Shown here one piece after another: positions 34,301 to 45,258 of a DNA stretch of 64,000 nt (positions within the stretch are counted from its first letter, which is position 1; each line of letters starts with the position of its first letter). The position numbers and the translations under genes are program-made. This DNA is from Thuidium tamariscinum (taxonomy: Eukaryota > Streptophyta > Bryopsida > Hypnales > Thuidiaceae): contig OZ019759.1 in assembly GCA_947034885.2 (NCBI GenBank), positions 11,348,501 through 11,412,500 of the forward strand, in the 5' to 3' direction. Below the pieces are notes generated by a model. That model was not told the origin of the DNA, ran no database searches, and saw only the letters and a program-made list of their open reading frames with translations.

Positions 34301-34604
34301 TGGAGGTCCACAAGCAATGAAATTAGGGGTCAAAGTAGGCAATGAAGGTAATAAAAAAAGACCTATGCAGCCTTTCGCGGTTTCACCAGTGAAGAAATTG
34401 AATGCAAGTAGAACCCCCCTTCATGCATGCCTACCTGTTGCGAAGAGGAAAATGAAACCGATTGCGTGTCTAAGTTCTAGGGAAGAGACTAGCAAAGCCA
34501 TATTGATAGTAAAAGAAGAATACAAGAAGCCAATCAAACAAAGGAAAGCAAAGAGATGTAAGCAAGTAGAAGGTGCAGGATCTTCATCAGATGGTATGGA
34601 ATGA
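31361..34604 (+). pseudogene. hAT-superfamily transposase with BED finger and long tail
   Basis: An ATG at 31361 opens a BED-type zinc finger (IQCKACKYVF, then H about 15 residues on). A DUF659-like region includes SIDGWSSVMNRP and VTADNTNTN, with candidate catalytic Asp residues, and CVVHALNLLLKDW. The hAT C-terminal dimerisation block (ML...HAWWDFEGACG, PIAKRILVQPVSSSACE, KSRNKLATIQASDLVYVY) lies at about 33100-33300. A +1 frameshift near 32060 and one TGA at 32880 (CGA expected) are the only clear lesions, so it is fairly young. After the dimerisation block the frame stays open for another 430 or so codons to 34604, an unusually long acidic-then-basic tail. No terminal inverted repeats were identified. 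In an active element it would transpose with 8-bp duplications. Confidence 0.8.
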
Positions 34605-34699
34605 TCCACTATGGTATAGTATTTGATGACTGGAAGTTTGCTTCATGACGAGTGGGACACCCTCCATTTATTTATAGTACTGAAAGTCATCTGTTTGCT

Positions 34700-36652
34700 A
34701 ACAACTGTTTCTAATTCGGTATACCTTGGACGTAATGCATTGCGAGATGAACTTGGCAAAGAATTTTTTGAAGACAATAACGGGGAAGAAGGATACTGAC
34801 AAAATGAGGAGGGATTTGCAGAAGCGGAATATAAGGAGGCACTTGTAGTTGGCTCCACATCCTAAAAAGGCAGGGAAGATGGTGAAGCCGGGGGCCTCAT
34901 ATGTGTTAACGAAGGAGAAGTTTGAAGAGTTTGCAAAGTGCATCGAGTCTTTGAAGATGCCTAGTGGATATTCGTCTGATTTGAAGAAGAGCATTCGCAA
35001 GAAGAATTTTGGGGGGTTGAAGTCCCATAACTATCACATTTTAATGCAACAAATAATCTCGCTTGCTCTTTGAAGATTGATGGAACCTGGGCCTCGAACG
35101 GCAATCATGAGGATGTGCAGAGTTTTTCGACGCTTATGCACAAAGATCTACAATCCTGTTGATTTTGCTTCTTTATCTACGGATGTAGTAGAAAGTATGG
35201 CATTGTTGGAGATCGAGTTCCTACCATCTTTTTTTGACATCATGACACACATGCCCTATCATTTGGTGAAGGAGCTGGACTTATGTAGTCCAGTTAGTAC
35301 AAGGTGGATGTACCCCGTGGAAAGGTACATAAAAGTGCTAAAGGGCCATGTTCGGAACATGGTGCGCCCAGATTCGGGCATGGCTGAAGGGTACCTGAAA
35401 GACAAGTGCATTGGATTCATAACTGAATACTTGCAAAGATTTGAGGTCACTATAAGACGTGTTTGGGACGAGGAGGAAGAGTTTGGAGATGCTGAGGAGG
35501 TTCTATAAGGGGCCAGCAAGTCATATGTAATGATTCTGGAGCTGAGGGATGTAGCGCACCAGTATGTGTTGTCCAATTCGACTATTATGCAGGATTTGGT
35601 CTCGTAAGTTATCCAAGGCCCCTTCTGTATGTGATGCACTACTGCATAATTTTTTTTCCCTGTGTGCGTATTGTTCTAGTTTGTTATGCTCACTGATGGC
35701 CGTACAATAGCGCCAACGTCGTGTTTAAGTCATATAGAGTAGTTGTAACACTTGAAACTAAAGAATGACTTGAAGGTGACTTCATGAAGTGATTTTATAG
35801 TCAGAGAAGGGGATGTAGTCACGGTCGTTCCAATGGCTGCATTGTGGCCACTGTACCAACCTCTTAATGTGCCAGTCATTTTCCACGAGGAACTCATCAT
35901 ATTTTTTGACTTTTGTCTACAAAGAGTGGAGGAATGAATCAGAGGAAAATCCGAACACCCTAACACTCTCTGATTGGATTGAGCGGACAGTACAAAATGT
36001 AGACGTGGACTTGAAGAGCCAAACTGAGATGGATTGCTTTTTGCTAAGCAAGAAGCCATCGTTGAGGGCTACTCGGTACGGACAAGTCCTTGGATTTGGT
36101 AATCAGTTTCGAGTGGAAGACAACCAAACGACCCACCTGTTAACCTACAACATTGGAGTAGCTTTCGTTTTTCAGGAGCACTCAGAGAATAGAGATGAAT
36201 CGACTGCGAACTATGTAGGAATTTTGAAAGATGTGTTGGAGCTAGATTATGGTACATTGAGTATGCGTATCATTCTATTACGCTGTGAGTGGGTGAAACC
36301 CCTAGACAGTCGAGGGAATCCAACATATACACAGGATGAGTCTGGATTCCTTGTGGTGAACTTTCGGCACAAGCTACCTCGCCTATCTGAGCCCTTCATA
36401 TTCCCAAGCCAAGCAACACAAGTATTCTTTTCAAATGTTGTAGGTAGACCTAGTTGGAAAGTAGTGTTGCAAAAAGAGGCTCAAGCAAGACGTGAAGTTG
36501 TGGACACAATAGACGCATTCATCTCTACAAGAGGTGAGAGTCCAGGGTTGAGAGTACCTAATAGCTTTCCTGATCCTGAAGACGTGGTTAATCTAGTTGG
36601 AGCCATGGAATTGACTGAGCAAGAGAACTTGTTAGCTCATGAGGAGTATTAG
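34700..36652 (+). pseudogene. CACTA transposase (TNP2-like) C-terminal half
   Basis: The frame at 34849-35508 reads a DUF4218-like block: MPSGYSSDLKK, KSHNYHILMQQ, IYNPVDF, EIEFLPSFFDIMTHMPYHLVKEL, RWMYPVERY, then AEGYLKDKC. One TGA at 35071 interrupts it. A donor GTAAGT follows near 35608 after HQYVLSNS. The frame at 35867-36652 reads a DUF4216-like block: ATRYGQVLGFGN, NYVGILKDVLELDYG, LLRCEWV and PFIFPSQATQVFF. These two domains in this order are the C-terminal part of En/Spm TNP2 transposases. The catalytic N-terminal domain is absent, so the copy cannot move by itself. Confidence 0.8.
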
Positions 36653-37336
36653 GACTGGAGTGTTACATTGGTCTAGCTTAAGTATAGCTTCAGTGGCGCA
36701 GTGTTTGCAACACTCTATCATGCATGAGGTGTTTGGATAACCTTAAGACGTAATAACATTTCTTCTATATTCAGTTTCTTGACCGAATCTCACCATTTGT
36801 GGCAGTATTTGCGCATTCAAACATGTGTTGTCCAGAAGTCATGGAAAGTCATTCCTTAGTTGTACTAAAGTAGTGTACCAATCATTCTTAAGTTTCAGTG
36901 GAGTCGCCCTTGTAGGCACAAAATGTATTGAAGGAGGAAACTGAGATAGCAACTGTGAATACGTAGGAGGTCAACAATTGCATCACAATATATTACTGAA
37001 GACACAAGCCTGTACGGGACGCAACATAGAATTCCACCAAAGTGTTGGAGCTCCTACATAAGCGATACAAGAAGACTTCAACGTATGTGTAATGTACGTT
37101 ATACATGAAGTCCCAAGAGATGTACAGCACTAGTGTATGTTCTTCGTGTATATCTGTACATGCTTTCAGAGTTTTCGTAAAGTGCTTCTAAAAACCCACT
37201 GAATGGCTTGCTCTTCTTTTCTTTGACAGTCACATGGCAGTCATTCTACAGTAATTGATATCCACGTCAGTAAGGAGCAAACAAACCTTAAAAAGCTTCA
37301 AACCCACAAAAAGTATTGAAAAAATCTTTGAAGTAA

Positions 37337-37435
37337 CACTAGAAGAAAAGCCTGAAAATCTGCGTTTGTTTCAACATAATTCACTTGACGCATTATGTTG
37401 AAACAAACGCAGATTTTCAGGCTTTTCTTCTAGTG
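37337..37435. mobile_element. CACTA-type foldback MITE (copy 4, 99 bp)
   Basis: It is a perfect or near-perfect hairpin, CACTAGAAGAAAAGCC to GGCTTTTCTTCTAGTG, with TAA at 37334-37336 and 37436-37438 as a 3-bp target duplication. It is the shortest member of the family in this window. It inserted into the CACTA subterminal region. Confidence 0.92.
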
Positions 37436-40406
37436 TAATTTCTTAGTAATTCCCCAATCATTCACAGTCGCATCCTAGTAGCAATATTGTGACTGCATTC
37501 CACGTCAGCGTGCTGCCTTGCCCGCTTTTGCAAGAAAAATCCCATCGGGTGGTCCCATAGACCCTTCAGTCATTTCTTACTCATGAAAAAGTAAAGTGTA
37601 GTCGGATTAAATGACTGCATGAACACTGTGACGTCAACACAGTCCCATTTGAATGAAAGTCCACTAAACCTTGCCACTTCAAGTTGGTAACATCCAAGAG
37701 TTGCATAAAATGACTTGCAAATGACTCCAGAACTACTTCGGATCCACCCATGGTGCAATTATGGAAGAGTCAGTCATTTCTAAGTCACATCGGACAGGTT
37801 GTCATATACCAGTCATTTATTGGAGTCATATATATCCCCCAATTCTAGTAGTGTGCATTGATCACCTTACTTGTGAAAATCCTGATTGTAATTTCCTTAA
37901 GAGGGCTGGGAGGAAAAATGAAACAGAGTGGACTAGGTATACTATATTTCTTTTTGCGGTCGGAGAGAGTCCTCCCAAAGACTCTACCCTAGCTTGCAAG
38001 GTCTATAGGACGGCACCTATGTGCCTTAGCTTGTGCCAAGCTAGGATGTACTACTCATATAGCGACGACCCAACAATGAGTAGGGCTGCCATTCATCTCA
38101 GAGTCCATGCCCATCCTGTAGCCAAAAGAATGTATAGAGATTCCACAGAGAAAATTAGTGGCCTCATTGCAGAGCAGGGGGCAAAGACACCCAAGGCCAC
38201 CAACTCAGCTATAGCCCTCTCTGCTAGTAAAGACTTCCTCACAAACTACGTCTTTTACAACGAAGAAGGTGACAAGGAGATGCTGAAGGAAGAGGAACTA
38301 GAAGAGGTCATAGATAGATTCCAAATTCTAAGTAGTCCAAACATCAGGAATGTCATATCTTTGTTTTGCACAAACAATCGGGTTGGGATCATTGACAACA
38401 TCATGACTATGAAGAAGCACTCCAAATTTGAATTCATACACGATAGTGTCTTTCCTAGACAAGGGAAGGAAAAGGTTTACATTTTCAAGATGCTCACGGA
38501 TGGACCCGGAAGTGGAGTGGACCTCGTGAAACAAATGCAGCCTGGTGGGGACTTGGAGAATGCGTGAGTCATGTTTGACCATGTTAGGCGCGTCCAAGAC
38601 TGGAGCACTATGGCATGCCATGTGTATGACCCGGAATACAAAAATGTCATGACCATTGCAATGTCTAATATGTAATCCAGAGATATCGAGGTTCAAGTAC
38701 AGTTTTGGAGGAACTTGAATGTGGTCATGGCACAACATAGACTAGAACACACGAATTTCAAGGGGTTCATGGTAGACAGCACTATGGCCAATTGGAGTGG
38801 GGTCCGCATCGTCTATGGCAGTGGTATTTCTAGTGAGAAAATGGAGAATCGAGAAAAGACGTGCTTGCTACATTGGAGTAGTTCGCTTCATAAACACACG
38901 CAAAAGCACATCAAGGAGCCGTTCCAAAAACAACACATTTTGCTCTGCAAACAATACAAGGATTCAAAGAACATGGATGAAGCGGAGACACGGTATCTTG
39001 CTATTTGCTCGTGGTGGTTGTCCTCTGGAGCAACATCAGAAGATGCACTTCATCATTTGGACCATTGGATGGCATTCTGGCATTTTTGATATAGAGAATG
39101 GGGAGGTTTTCTGGACATGGTGAGCTTCTACGTCATAAAAAACCATGGAACCCTTTTTTGTTTTCTTAATGAGTGTTTGTAGGTACAATGGTCCACTTAA
39201 TTGTATGCCTTCATGCATGAAATAGTGAACCAAATATGTTCTATAGTCTTGTATGTTGTGCGCCTTGGTCTCAAATTTTTAGATGTGGTTTACGGAGAGG
39301 GACCCTAATCAAGGGGTTGCTCCAAACACTAGTGAAGGCTTAGTTGGAGCTGATTGACGATTCCATGGCATCTACAGTGACTCCTCTTTCTAAGCCCATT
39401 ACTAAAATTGAGTGGTTTTTTAAACCACAAATGTTTTGAAGATACTACAGTACTAAACAAAGGTTATTAAAAACTTGGAAATTATTTGTTTCTAGAGTGA
39501 TTGAGTTATCTTGTTGAGAATATGGAAATGTATGTTAGAACCATTCAATCTCATAGCATTCCTTGGCTTCAATAGAACTCTGCACCCTATTACCGCCTTC
39601 GGTGTAGAAACAACAGTCACTACTAACTTCTTGCCTTACTTTTATGAATCTATAGAAATTGAATTTGGAGGAAATAGTTGATCTCCCATCATGCAATCTA
39701 TCTGAAACAGTTCATAACAAGTGGGAGCAAATGTTTGGGAAGAGAGGAAACAATCTCTTCGATGCCACTTGTAATGATTGTATACGTGCTTGGATGCAAA
39801 TGACTAACTACCGCGTATACCTCAGAGGTTATGCATCTAGTAGTGGTCCATCTAAGGGTGAGCTTGTGGCAACTTAGAAATCACGTGATAGGGTTTTTAA
39901 ACAAAATACGGGAAAAGGGATCCATTCAATCCCCATTTTTTTTTTTTTTAGTAGTATAGCATATAGTAAGTCTAAGACCGGAAATTGGAAAACAGTCTCC
40001 CAGAAGTAGATAAGAATGTTAAGGATCAGAGTCCAATCCGGATCCAAACAACCCTAGCGTCAGGAGACCGAATAGACAATGAGTGCCTATCAAGGCTAGA
40101 GATCGTCAGGAACTTTTCCTACGTGACCAAAAACATTTAACCTAATAGTCAGCAATAAATGCTGAGGGAAAGTATAAGACCCGAGGGGTGTGCCAGGTCC
40201 TGCTACTTTGCAGCTCGCAAATCAAGAAAGTGAATCTTGACTGAGAGAGAGAGAGGGTATCTTGGTTACCAAGGGAAAAGAGGGAGACGGTCTTGGTATC
40301 CGGTCTAGTACAGACTCGAGTAACCAGGATCAAGGTTGGATAATCATTGAGAGATTAGGCCAACAAAGTTAGACCCTACCTAGTTGGTAAGAGCGAAGGA
40401 CGAGCG

Positions 40407-42507
40407 ATGGCAGGCGAAGAGGGAAGGAGTTGAATCTCAGCTTCCGGATTGTCAACTTGGTCCTACCCAAGAGAGAGCAAGAGAAGTTGGAGTTGGAGGA
40501 GGATCTTAAGTAGATGGGATGTGAAGGCTTTATAGGTGGTCCTTGGAACTTGAAGGACGAGGAAATGGTGATTGAGCTCGTGGAGGACTAGTCCAACGAA
40601 TGGAAGGGGACACTCCGGTCACTGCCCGGAGAATGGACGGCGGCTATGTGGAGGAGGATGTATCGATTCAACCACGCCGGAGATGGACTCGCCTCAACGA
40701 TCGACAAGTTCTATGTGGGTAAATTCCGGAGACCCATAACTCCGAAGGATGGGTTTACAATGGTGGAATGCACTATGCCTAGGAATAGAAAGTTGCTACA
40801 ATTTCTAGCAGCCATCTTCAGTCCGGAGAGGCCAAGTAGATTTACGGTCACATTGGCAAATACCATTTTTGGTGCATTGTCAGGAGACCAGAAGGTAGAT
40901 TGGGGTATAGTAATGAGGGACCAGATGCTTAAGATGGTGAATGGGATAGGGAAATCCAAACCCTCTCCCATTTCACCTTTCTTGTTCTACTTATACCACT
41001 CCATGGATCTCTTGAGAGAGAATGAGAGGATCGCTTACGACGTAGGCGTTGCCATGATAGAGTATGATATAGAGAACCTGGATGTAGAACTAGAATCGGA
41101 CAAAAAGTTCTCGGATAGAAAAGGCCAGGAGAGGCAACAGGAGGACCTCCAAGAGAGGAAGGAAGAACCCGGGGTAGAAGAGGATAATTCACCTCTTGAA
41201 ACCCCGTCCATAGCCGAAGGGACTCAAGGGACAGATTCGGTCTGGGACCAAGACCCCTTGGGTAGGATCATCTAGAACTTGGATGATTACAGAAGACATC
41301 ATGAGGAAGAGAGGATGGTACTACAAGGACTATGCAAGGCCTTGGGAAGTATCCCTCCATTTAAAATCATGGAGAAAGTGGGCGGACTAATCCAGGAGGT
41401 GCATAATAGTGCCGATAAGGGAGAAGTAGAGAAGCTAACAAGCCAGGTCTCTGCCTTGAAGCGGGAGTTACATCAGAAGCAGGCGGAGCAAGATGAAGAG
41501 AAGAGGCTCTCCACTCAAGCCCAGAACACTCTCAAAGGAATCCAGGAGTTCATCATATATCCGGGCGAAGTCGTCAACAAAGCAATGTTGTTCGACCAGA
41601 AGGTGTTGGAGGCAAGGAAACTTGTAGGCCCACAGCTATTGACAACGCTGGTGGGTTACAATAAGAAGATGGAGGCCACACTAGAGTAGTGGCGAGGAGT
41701 CATGGCGGAAGTATGGGCGAGCTCCATCCCGGTCCCAAGACCGGAAGCAGCAAAGGAAGAGGAGCCGGAACCCTAGCCGACGCCAACAAGGCAGCAACTG
41801 AGACGGGAGAGAAGGTGATAGCAGAGCTGCCCAAAGAAGTAGAGAAGGGGGCTGAGGACGTGGCGACTCAAGAGCCAAGCCTGCAGACCGGAACCAAAGA
41901 CTTGAAGGCAACGGAGCCAGAGAAGCCCAAGGGATCGAATCCGAAACCAAGTGAGCCACAGGAGACCGTCAAGAGTGTCTCTCCAACGCGGAAGGAGCCC
42001 AAGTTTATCGACTTGAGTAGCCTGTCCCCATCTAAGTCTTCACCAACAATGTCTGTCAAGTAGAGGGCGGGAGAAGTTGCAAAGGCTCCCATCCCGTTTC
42101 GGCCAATATTGAAGACAAGATCCGGATTATGATCACCAGTCAAGGGCCCGGTTTGGATCATCGAGAAGGGAAAAGAACTGAAGCCACAAAGCAAGGCAGT
42201 TCACCCACCACCCATCATTGGATTGATTAAGTGGAAGAATCCAGAGCCCCAATTGGTGAAGAAGAAAGCCTGGGTGGAGGAAGAAGATGACGAGAGTGAT
42301 GAGGAAGATGAAGACTTGGAGGAGGAGTCCAAATCCGGTGATGAATCGGATTAGTACTTGGATGCTGATCAGGTGCTGGCAAAGACAAGGCAGAGTCGGG
42401 CAAACGCAAGAGGTAAGGCTAAGCTAGTCTAGATGTTTCGGTCTCCAGCTAGAAAGAAGCAGCCAGTCCGGAAAGGCACCTCATCTACCAAGCGAATGAA
42501 GAAGTAG
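40407..42507 (+). pseudogene. Element 1B single protein
   Basis: The ATG at 40407 matches the start in 1A. A frameshift near 40430 precedes GCEGFIGGPWNLKDEEMV. Then come the core DKFYVGKFRRP, TPKDGF, LLQFLAAIFSPERPSR, TLANTIFGALSGD, ISPFLFYLYHSMDLL and YDVGVAMIEYDIENL (40646-41275), a coiled coil (41279-41689), and an S/K/P-rich tail with acidic run and basic end (TKRMKK), stopping at 42507. TAG stops at 40512, 40588, 41273, 41687 and 42061 sit where CAG or CAA is found in the sister copy or would restore the frame. It is the best uninterrupted copy of the type-1 protein. The function is unknown. It is probably a nuclear DNA/RNA-binding accessory protein, which is inference from charge and coiled coil only. 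Confidence 0.7.
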
Positions 42508-43829
42508 GGGGTAATTTTAAGTAGATAGGGAAGGTGGCTAACTGTTAGCCACAACAAAATATATTTAGGATAGACTTTTTGAACTTAGACCGGATCCAAG
42601 TTTATAGGATCTGAGATCCACTTTTGGTGGTATTTCTGGATTTTAGTGGAAGTCAATGAGCTCAAGTTGTAAAGGAATGCAACATCGCATTCTTTGAGGA
42701 TGTTGGTTCCACCTGCACTTTTTGGATATTCTTGTAGTTGTTTAGTATTTAAATCCGGATTGTAGTTGAATCCGATGTGCATTTTGATATCTTATTTTCG
42801 CAAGTTTTTGGTGTTGCAAATACAAATCAGACTCTTTTTTATTCACTCTGAAGTAGACTCTGTACGTTTGACCCTGTCAAAGTATTGTTGGAACAGTTAG
42901 GATTGCAACCTTGAGTAGAGAGAAAGTGCACCCGGATACTGAGTTTATCCGGTCTCTGGAATTGAAGTGAATTTGGTTTTGATAGGAAGCTGGTGTGGGA
43001 TCTCTCAGTATAGTTTGGAACAAGTCTGGGGAGTAATCATTAGAGATAGCCACTTATAGAGTCTGGGTTTGAGATTGGGAGCATCCGGACAACTACCAAT
43101 TGAAAAGTGATGAGGTCTCTTTAGATGAAAGAAGGACCCGTGAAGGATATAGCTCTCCTATTTAAGCTGCTGCCCTTATTCTGCTAGGATTCAGGACTAA
43201 CTCGGTAATCTGTCATTGTAGTAATTGTTAGGAGCAGACATGAACGCTTGCATGACCTACTAGACCGGATCCATTCCAGGCTAGTTGTGAAGTATTCCGG
43301 TCTGGTAGGATTTATCTCGTTGTTTTTCTTCTTCTTATGTTTATAGTAGAACTTTTGACACTTTCAAACTTGAAGGGTAGGCGTAAGCTTCCTCCTGAAC
43401 ACCCAAAAGAGTGGATCCCTCTTGTTACAGAGGTTAAACTTACACTTGGTGACTTATTTAGGAACGAGACCAAATTACAATTTCAGGAAATTGGGACAGA
43501 AGTTAGAAGAGCCCCAGTTTCCGGTCTAAGGTTCCATATTCAAAAAGAGTAATAAGAAAAATCTAAATATGTGGGTACAAGTGGAGAATAAATTCTCTGC
43601 ATTCAGAAGTGTGATCCCGTTCCGATCAGAAGTAAAGATCAGGAAATGCTTAGACCGAGTCAGGATTAGTCTTTTGCTTGGGTTTTTGTTGTGACCACTA
43701 ATATCATTTTCCGGTCAATAATAGACTTACAAACTAAATCTCTTGGGAACGATACATGAGTCACTTTAAGGTTAACTTAGAGTATTCTAACACCTTAAAG
43801 AAGGAATTTTGCTTTCTTGTGCTACGATA
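42508..43829 (+). other. 3' non-coding part of element 1B
   Basis: Collinear with 16825-18151 of element 1A. No frame of interest is present. It ends at the GAGCT duplication. Confidence 0.7.
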
Positions 43830-44194
43830 GAGCTTAGGTTGAGAGCTGCAAGGTGTAGTAAAGACCTCAAAAAAATTGTGGAGGCATTGAACACATTGCC
43901 TAGGTTAGAGGAGGTTAGGATGAGGGTGCCGCATTTAGAGGGAGAAGAAATCTTTGGAAGCACCAAGAAGAAGCTAGACGTATCCATTGGTGATGCTAGG
44001 GACTCAAACACACCGGACAATGTCGTACGCGCAGTCTAGCAGAAAGCACCTTTATCACACCCAAACGTGATAATATGACACGGAATATCGTCCCAGGTGA
44101 TTCCAGAGGTTACTATTGGTTGCGTTTTCTGGTTTCTAGGTTTCCCAACTCAAAAACACCCAAGTTACTACTCTCAATCCGGAATACCATTTGG

Positions 44195-44330
44195 TTTCTG
44201 GATTCCTTTTCCGGATCCGTCACCTCTCTCCGGATCCGTGTCCCAAATATTTCCAGATTCCTTTCCCGGATCCGGATTTCACTTCCACCCGGATCCGTCC
44301 CAATCCAGATTCTGGTTCCGTCACTTCGAT
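44195..44330. repeat. GGATCCG / TCCGGAT motif cluster in element 2B
   Basis: Counterpart of the cluster at 7190-7320. The words TTCCGGATCCGTCAC, CTCCGGATCCGTG, CCCGGATCCGGA and CCCGGATCCGTC follow one another. It is kept in both copies. Confidence 0.55.
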
Positions 44331-45258
44331 TATCGGTTTTAGATACCCCTGTTTTATCCTCAGGGGGTCCTCTCTTTATCTTTAGAGGGGTAGGGACTTA
44401 CCAGTCATAAACCTCAGACTCTCTTCTCTCAAACAAAACAAACAAAACACACCAAGACGCTCAAATATATCCGATGTTGCATTATAGGTAGATTTGGATC
44501 TTCACAACTTTCCGGATGGATCTGAGCCACTCCGGTTAGCAAGTCACTCAGGACTACTTCACTTACCCTTACTACAACGACAGATCCAAAGACCTCCAAG
44601 CCTGAAAGGACGTACTTCCCTAGTTCCACGGATCGACTCAGTGGTTAGCACACCTTTCGGTGGACGGAAACTTTCCTATGGCGGTTGCTTAACTCCGCAC
44701 GGACTCACCCCTGTAGTTCCGGAACCTCCTCTGCGTCCCTCCTGGATTCACACCGGATCACCGTTCCGGCAAATTAAAGGCTCCATGCTCAAACTCACGA
44801 TTCAAGACCCCAGCTCTCGAAATTTGGTCACTCAGTTCAGATCTCAGTTGCCTAAGAATCCGGATTCCTCCTCACCCGTCCCTCTTACCTCTCAACACCC
44901 CAAACAAACACACTAAAAGAAACCCAAACACAAAATTCAGAGCTGGAATGTTCACCTGCCGGCTCAGATTAAAGAAAAGAATGAAAATACATGAATATGT
45001 GTTAGGAGGGAATGACAGGCCAACTAACTAGCCGGCCCTTAAAAGCCCAAATCAAAACAAAAGTCAAAGCCTAAAAACAGAAACGGAATGCCAACAAGGC
45101 AAAAGAAAATCCGAAACAACCAATTGGAGCCCAACCAGATTATCCGAAAAGGTCCGGCCAGTTGTTCCTAAAGTTCCGGATCGGGGCCCACATCTGAAAA
45201 ATCCGTTCTAGAAAATTCCGCTCAAAAATCTAAGAACACCTAACCATCCTACTCTGTC

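Larger units (their letters stand above)
34606..37853 (+). mobile_element. Right-hand part of a CACTA (En/Spm) element
   Basis: The right terminus is TTCTAGTAGTG at 37843-37853, the reverse complement of CACTACTAGAA, a classic CACTA end. Homology to the MULE transposase resumes at the next base (37854), so the border is exact. The left terminus was not found, and the left limit given here is only where the hAT gene ends. The last 0.9 kb has many short CAGTCA/CACGTCAG-type words, as usual for CACTA subterminal regions. Confidence 0.65.
39865..43829 (+). mobile_element. TG...CA-type element 1B inserted in the MULE exon
   Basis: The element runs from TGTGGCAACTTAG at 39865 to TGCTACGATA at 43829 (3,965 bp), with perfect GAGCT duplications at 39860-39864 and 43830-43834. 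The last two bases are TA instead of CA, probably a C-to-T change (element 1A has CA). The minus-strand MULE copy shows the continuous empty site (SKGELKLRAARHS). It contains the same single protein and 3' non-coding part as 1A, uninterrupted. No second copy of its 5' end is found at its 3' end. Confidence 0.9.
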
